Below are positions 61,529 to 64,000 of a stretch of 64,000 nucleotides of DNA, one piece after another; positions within the stretch are counted from its first letter, which is position 1; every line of letters starts with the position of its first letter. The notes beneath the pieces were generated by a model. That model was not told the DNA's origin and did not search any database. It saw only the letters and a program-made list of their open reading frames with translations. Location of the stretch: NCBI GenBank assembly GCA_014728295.1, contig WJLW01000130.1, forward strand, positions 1 through 64,000, given 5' to 3'. This DNA comes from Chitinivibrionales bacterium (GTDB lineage: Bacteria > Fibrobacterota > Chitinivibrionia > Chitinivibrionales > WJKA01). The translations under genes and the position numbers were made by a program.

Positions 61529-62392
61529 ATGGGAACGAGTCGTTTTTTTTCATGGATGCCCCTGCTGGCGATGATTGTGAATCTGACGTCCATCTTTGCA
61601 GCCAACGTTGATTATAAATGGCGGGATGCAGAGCCGGAAACCGACATTCTTGCTTATACTCATGAGTACCGTGATTCTTTGTATAATGGCTTTGGCGTCA
61701 CCTTTCAGCAAGGAATGCGCACCTTCACTACCGGCAAGTTTCTTGATAACGAAGTTCTGGTATTCGAGGGGTCGTGGGGCTTTATGAGCGCGGGATGGGC
61801 CAAGCTAGTGCTCGACCGGGACACCACCAATTCACGCTTGCTGATTTCTGCCAAAGCCATGACCAATCCCTTTGTCAGCGCATTTTACAAGGTGCGTGAT
61901 TATATGTACTGCATTGCGGATCTGGAAGGGATGTATCCTTTCTTTTTTGAAGAGCACTTGCGCGAGGGCCGCTATGCCGACGATCGCTGGATTCTCTTTG
62001 ACAATCAAAATCAGCTCGTGTATACACACAAAAAAAACAAACGAAAAGTTGAAGTCCCACCCTTCTCACACAGTGTCATGACTTTGCTGTATGCGATAAG
62101 AGCCCGTGAACTCAAGCCGGGAAACCGTTTCACCATCAATGCATTCGTCCAGAAAAAGAACTACCCCATCCGGTTTACCTGCCGGTGCAAAGACAGAGTC
62201 ACTACCGATGCCGGCGAATTCGATTGCATTATGATCGAGCCCCAACTGGTGGGAAAGGGACGGGTCTTTACCAAAAAGGATAAAATCAGAATGTACTTCA
62301 CCGATGATGAATACCACATGCCGGTGCAGGTAAAAATCAAAATTGCAGTCGGATCGATCTACATCAAACTCATCCACTATGAGCGGCCCTGA
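61529..62392 (+). CDS. DUF3108-family exported protein
   Basis: 287-residue exported protein with a signal peptide (WMPLLAMIVNLTSIFA). The mature part fits DUF3108: GFMSAGWAKLVLDRDTTNSR, VSAFYKVRDYMYCIADLEGM, and the conserved C-terminal TTDAGEFDCIMIEPQLVGKG and YFTDDEYHMPVQVKIKIAVG. Strand-rich; function unknown. A PAP2 phosphatase gene follows 32 bases later, suggesting an envelope role. Confidence 0.85.
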   Translation: MGTSRFFSWMPLLAMIVNLTSIFAANVDYKWRDAEPETDILAYTHEYRDSLYNGFGVTFQQGMRTFTTGKFLDNEVLVFEGSWGFMSAGWAKLVLDRDTTNSRLLISAKAMTNPFVSAFYKVRDYMYCIADLEGMYPFFFEEHLREGRYADDRWILFDNQNQLVYTHKKNKRKVEVPPFSHSVMTLLYAIRARELKPGNRFTINAFVQKKNYPIRFTCRCKDRVTTDAGEFDCIMIEPQLVGKGRVFTKKDKIRMYFTDDEYHMPVQVKIKIAVGSIYIKLIHYERP

Positions 62393-62424
62393 ATCATCAC
62401 CATCTCTTATGGAGCGACGCCTCA

Positions 62425-63018
62425 TTGCTTGAAATTCTGGAGAATATCGACATTGCGCTTTTCCTCATTCTCAATAATGTATTTGCCAATCCGGTTCTTG
62501 ATGGGTTCTTTATCGTCGTCACCGACTTTGACAACTGGATTCTGCCGGCGCTTTTTGCATGCGGATTCTTTATCTACTACGAGCGTAAAAAAGCACTGCT
62601 GATCATCGGCCTGGCGCTGCTAACCGTAGCAATAACCGACCCGCTGTGCTATCGGGTGCTCAAGCCGTTTTTCGGACGACTACGTCCCTGCCATCCGCGC
62701 GAGTTTATCGAGGGAGGACGCTTTCTGCTGGGCTTGCGGACGTCGCTGTCCTTTCCCTCCGCGCACGCCATGAATATCTTTGCGCAAGCGGCGCTATTTG
62801 GTTGGTTCTATCCCGGACGTATCATCTGGTTTGCCCTGTTTGCGGGCATCATCGGCTATTCCCGCATTTATGTTGGCGTGCACTTTCCCTTCGATGCGGC
62901 CGCCGGGGCGGTGTTTGGGATTTGTGCGGGAAGTGGTGTATTTTTGGCATTTTATTTCACCAAGCGCAACCTGACCGCCAAACAGGAGAGAGCCGGTTCA
63001 CTCGATTCCCCCAACTAA
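62425..63018 (+). CDS. PAP2-family membrane phosphatase
   Basis: 197-residue multi-span protein with the three phosphatidic acid phosphatase motifs: KPFFGRLRP (KxxxxxxRP), PSAH in SFPSAHAMNIF, and SRIYVGVHFPFD (SRxxxxxHxxxD). It dephosphorylates a lipid such as undecaprenyl or phosphatidyl phosphate. The start is TTG with TGGAG upstream. The next gene starts 5 bases after its stop. Confidence 0.92.
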   Translation: MLEILENIDIALFLILNNVFANPVLDGFFIVVTDFDNWILPALFACGFFIYYERKKALLIIGLALLTVAITDPLCYRVLKPFFGRLRPCHPREFIEGGRFLLGLRTSLSFPSAHAMNIFAQAALFGWFYPGRIIWFALFAGIIGYSRIYVGVHFPFDAAAGAVFGICAGSGVFLAFYFTKRNLTAKQERAGSLDSPN

Positions 63019-63023
63019 CTGCA

Positions 63024-63929
63024 ATGCCACACATTCTCTTTGTTGACGACAATAAAAATATTCGAACTCTGATGCGCGATTTTTTTCGGATGCGCAACTA
63101 CGCGGTCAGCACTGCAGGCGATGCGCGTGAGGCGCTTGAGAAGTGCCGCAACGAACCATTCGATATGGTTATCTCCGATATCAACATGCCCGGCATGAAG
63201 GGACATGCGCTGCTCAAAGAAGTACGCGCCTTACTTCCCCGGGCCAGAACCATGCTGATGACTTCGTATGCCATTGACGATTATATCACAGTGGCCAAAC
63301 GCTTTCACATTTCCAGTATCATTCCCAAAACCGTACCGATCAATTTCAAAGAACTACAGGCACTGGTTGACGGCATTCTCACCGGCAAAATTTTCGGCCT
63401 GCAGCGCTATCTGCTCGACGACGGAGAAATGAGCGAAACTTATTGTATTCGCTCATCGGTCGAGGCGCGCCGCACGCGGGATGAAATCGTCGAACTCTTC
63501 ATCTCCCGCTGCGGGACGGCCGGTGATATGAAGCTGGTGCTGGATGAAGCAATTACCAATGCCATCTATCATGCCCCGCAACTTGACAACGGCGAGCGCA
63601 AATACCGGGAGCTCAGCGATGTTACCCTGACCGAAAATGAATACGTCTATGTCGAGTGCGGCAGAGATTCCGAAAAATACGGCGTTGCCGTTTGCGATAT
63701 GCAGGGCAACCTCAACAAAGGGACTGTGCTGGAACGCTTCGAGCGCCACATAACCGGGCGGGGCATTATGGACGAGTCCGGCAGGGGAATCCACATGAGC
63801 CGCGTCTTTGCGGATACCATGGTAATAAATATCAATCCCGGTGTGCGCACCGAAGTTATTTTACTCAACTATTTATCCCGGAAATATAAAGGCTATAAAC
63901 CCATTTACATCAACGAGCTTGACGCATAA
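63024..63929 (+). CDS. receiver-HATPase fusion (anti-sigma/partner-switch kinase-like)
   Basis: 301-residue cytoplasmic protein. Residues ~1-120 are a full receiver (acidic pair in ILFVDDNKNIRTLM, phosphorylation Asp in VISDINMPGMKGH, Lys in IIPKTVP). Residues ~150-290 read as a GHKL/HATPase_c domain in the RsbW style: KLVLDEAITNAIYHA (N box), GVAVCDMQGNLNKG (G1), and GRGIMDESGRGIHMSRVFAD (G2 region). It would phosphorylate or bind a STAS antagonist, controlled by the receiver. Two STAS proteins are in the window (19940, 58884). No clear ribosome-binding site is seen; it may be coupled to the PAP2 gene. Confidence 0.85.
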   Translation: MPHILFVDDNKNIRTLMRDFFRMRNYAVSTAGDAREALEKCRNEPFDMVISDINMPGMKGHALLKEVRALLPRARTMLMTSYAIDDYITVAKRFHISSIIPKTVPINFKELQALVDGILTGKIFGLQRYLLDDGEMSETYCIRSSVEARRTRDEIVELFISRCGTAGDMKLVLDEAITNAIYHAPQLDNGERKYRELSDVTLTENEYVYVECGRDSEKYGVAVCDMQGNLNKGTVLERFERHITGRGIMDESGRGIHMSRVFADTMVININPGVRTEVILLNYLSRKYKGYKPIYINELDA

Positions 63930-63951
63930 CATCCCGGACAAGGACATTGCC

Positions 63952-64000
63952 GTGCTGAAATCATGCCGTGGGCGAAAAATAAAGCTTGAAGGCTTCAATA
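63952..64000 (+). CDS. start of a further gene (partial)
   Basis: An open frame from GTG at 63952 continues off the window (MLKSCRGRKIKLEGFN). AAGGA lies 7 bases upstream, a good ribosome-binding site. Too short to name. Confidence 0.35.
   Translation, partial: MLKSCRGRKIKLEGFN

Overview
The window is one chromosomal segment of a Gram-negative bacterium, most likely from the FCB group and within it Fibrobacterota/Chitinivibrionia. This assignment is an inference. It rests on a PorU-type C25 peptidase of the type IX secretion system (T9SS), secreted proteins that end in T9SS-like sorting tails, a TonB-dependent receptor, SPOR and LysM envelope proteins, HDOD and STAS signalling proteins, and the arrangement of housekeeping genes. 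Base composition and gene style are fairly even throughout. There is no rRNA, CRISPR array, prophage or large mobile element; there is one tRNA.

Layout. 1-7.9 kb: envelope and accessory genes: a secreted propeller-like protein, a minus-strand operon (lipoprotein, TonB receptor, secreted SUOX-fold-like protein), and a RAYT (REP-associated Y1 transposase) gene with three copies of its probable REP palindrome. 8-11.3 kb: two sulfatases, one with a Tat-like signal and a T9SS-like tail, one without a signal. 11.6-15.1 kb: a flavodoxin-like protein, an MFS transporter and a 572-residue protein that reads as a TssB-TssC (contractile sheath) fusion with no other T6SS gene nearby. 15.3-16.8 kb: a decayed beta-CASP metallo-beta-lactamase gene. 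16.8-22.3 kb: lipoprotein, UvrD/Rep helicase, STAS protein, coiled-coil/polyproline protein, and a duplicated basic periplasmic protein. 22.5-27.1 kb (minus): HDOD protein, glycosyltransferase, Fpg-like glycosylase and inositol monophosphatase. 27.3-35.4 kb (plus): maf, rodZ-like, tatD, a small membrane protein, hisC, hisB, an export-type protein, SPOR lipoprotein, FmdB-type zinc ribbon and obg.

35.3-42.0 kb (minus): porU-like, metK (with its own terminator) and larC. 42.2-44.5 kb (plus): rsgA, a small membrane protein and a charged low-complexity membrane-anchored protein. 44.6-46.2 kb (minus): small membrane protein and LysM protein. 46.4-48.1 kb: argJ and tRNA-Lys(CTT), whose 3' end and terminator are repeated 146 bp downstream. 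48.1-54.2 kb (minus): rlmD-like methyltransferase, solute-binding lipoprotein, secF, secD and a response regulator. 54.4-64 kb: hisD (plus), dprA-ftsB-DUF502-recO (minus), a STAS protein with a Cys-rich two-CW-like tail, uvrC (minus), a DUF3108 protein, a PAP2 phosphatase and a receiver-HATPase fusion.

Two themes run through the window. One is surface export and uptake (T9SS, Tat, TonB, SecDF). The other is partner-switch signalling (two STAS proteins and a receiver-linked RsbW-like kinase). The strongest candidate for something undescribed is the orphan TssB-TssC fusion. Next are the TonB operon with paired SUOX-like proteins, the Tat plus T9SS sulfatase, the REP/RAYT system and the STAS/two-CW protein. 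All coordinates and homologies come from reading the sequence; no database search was run.
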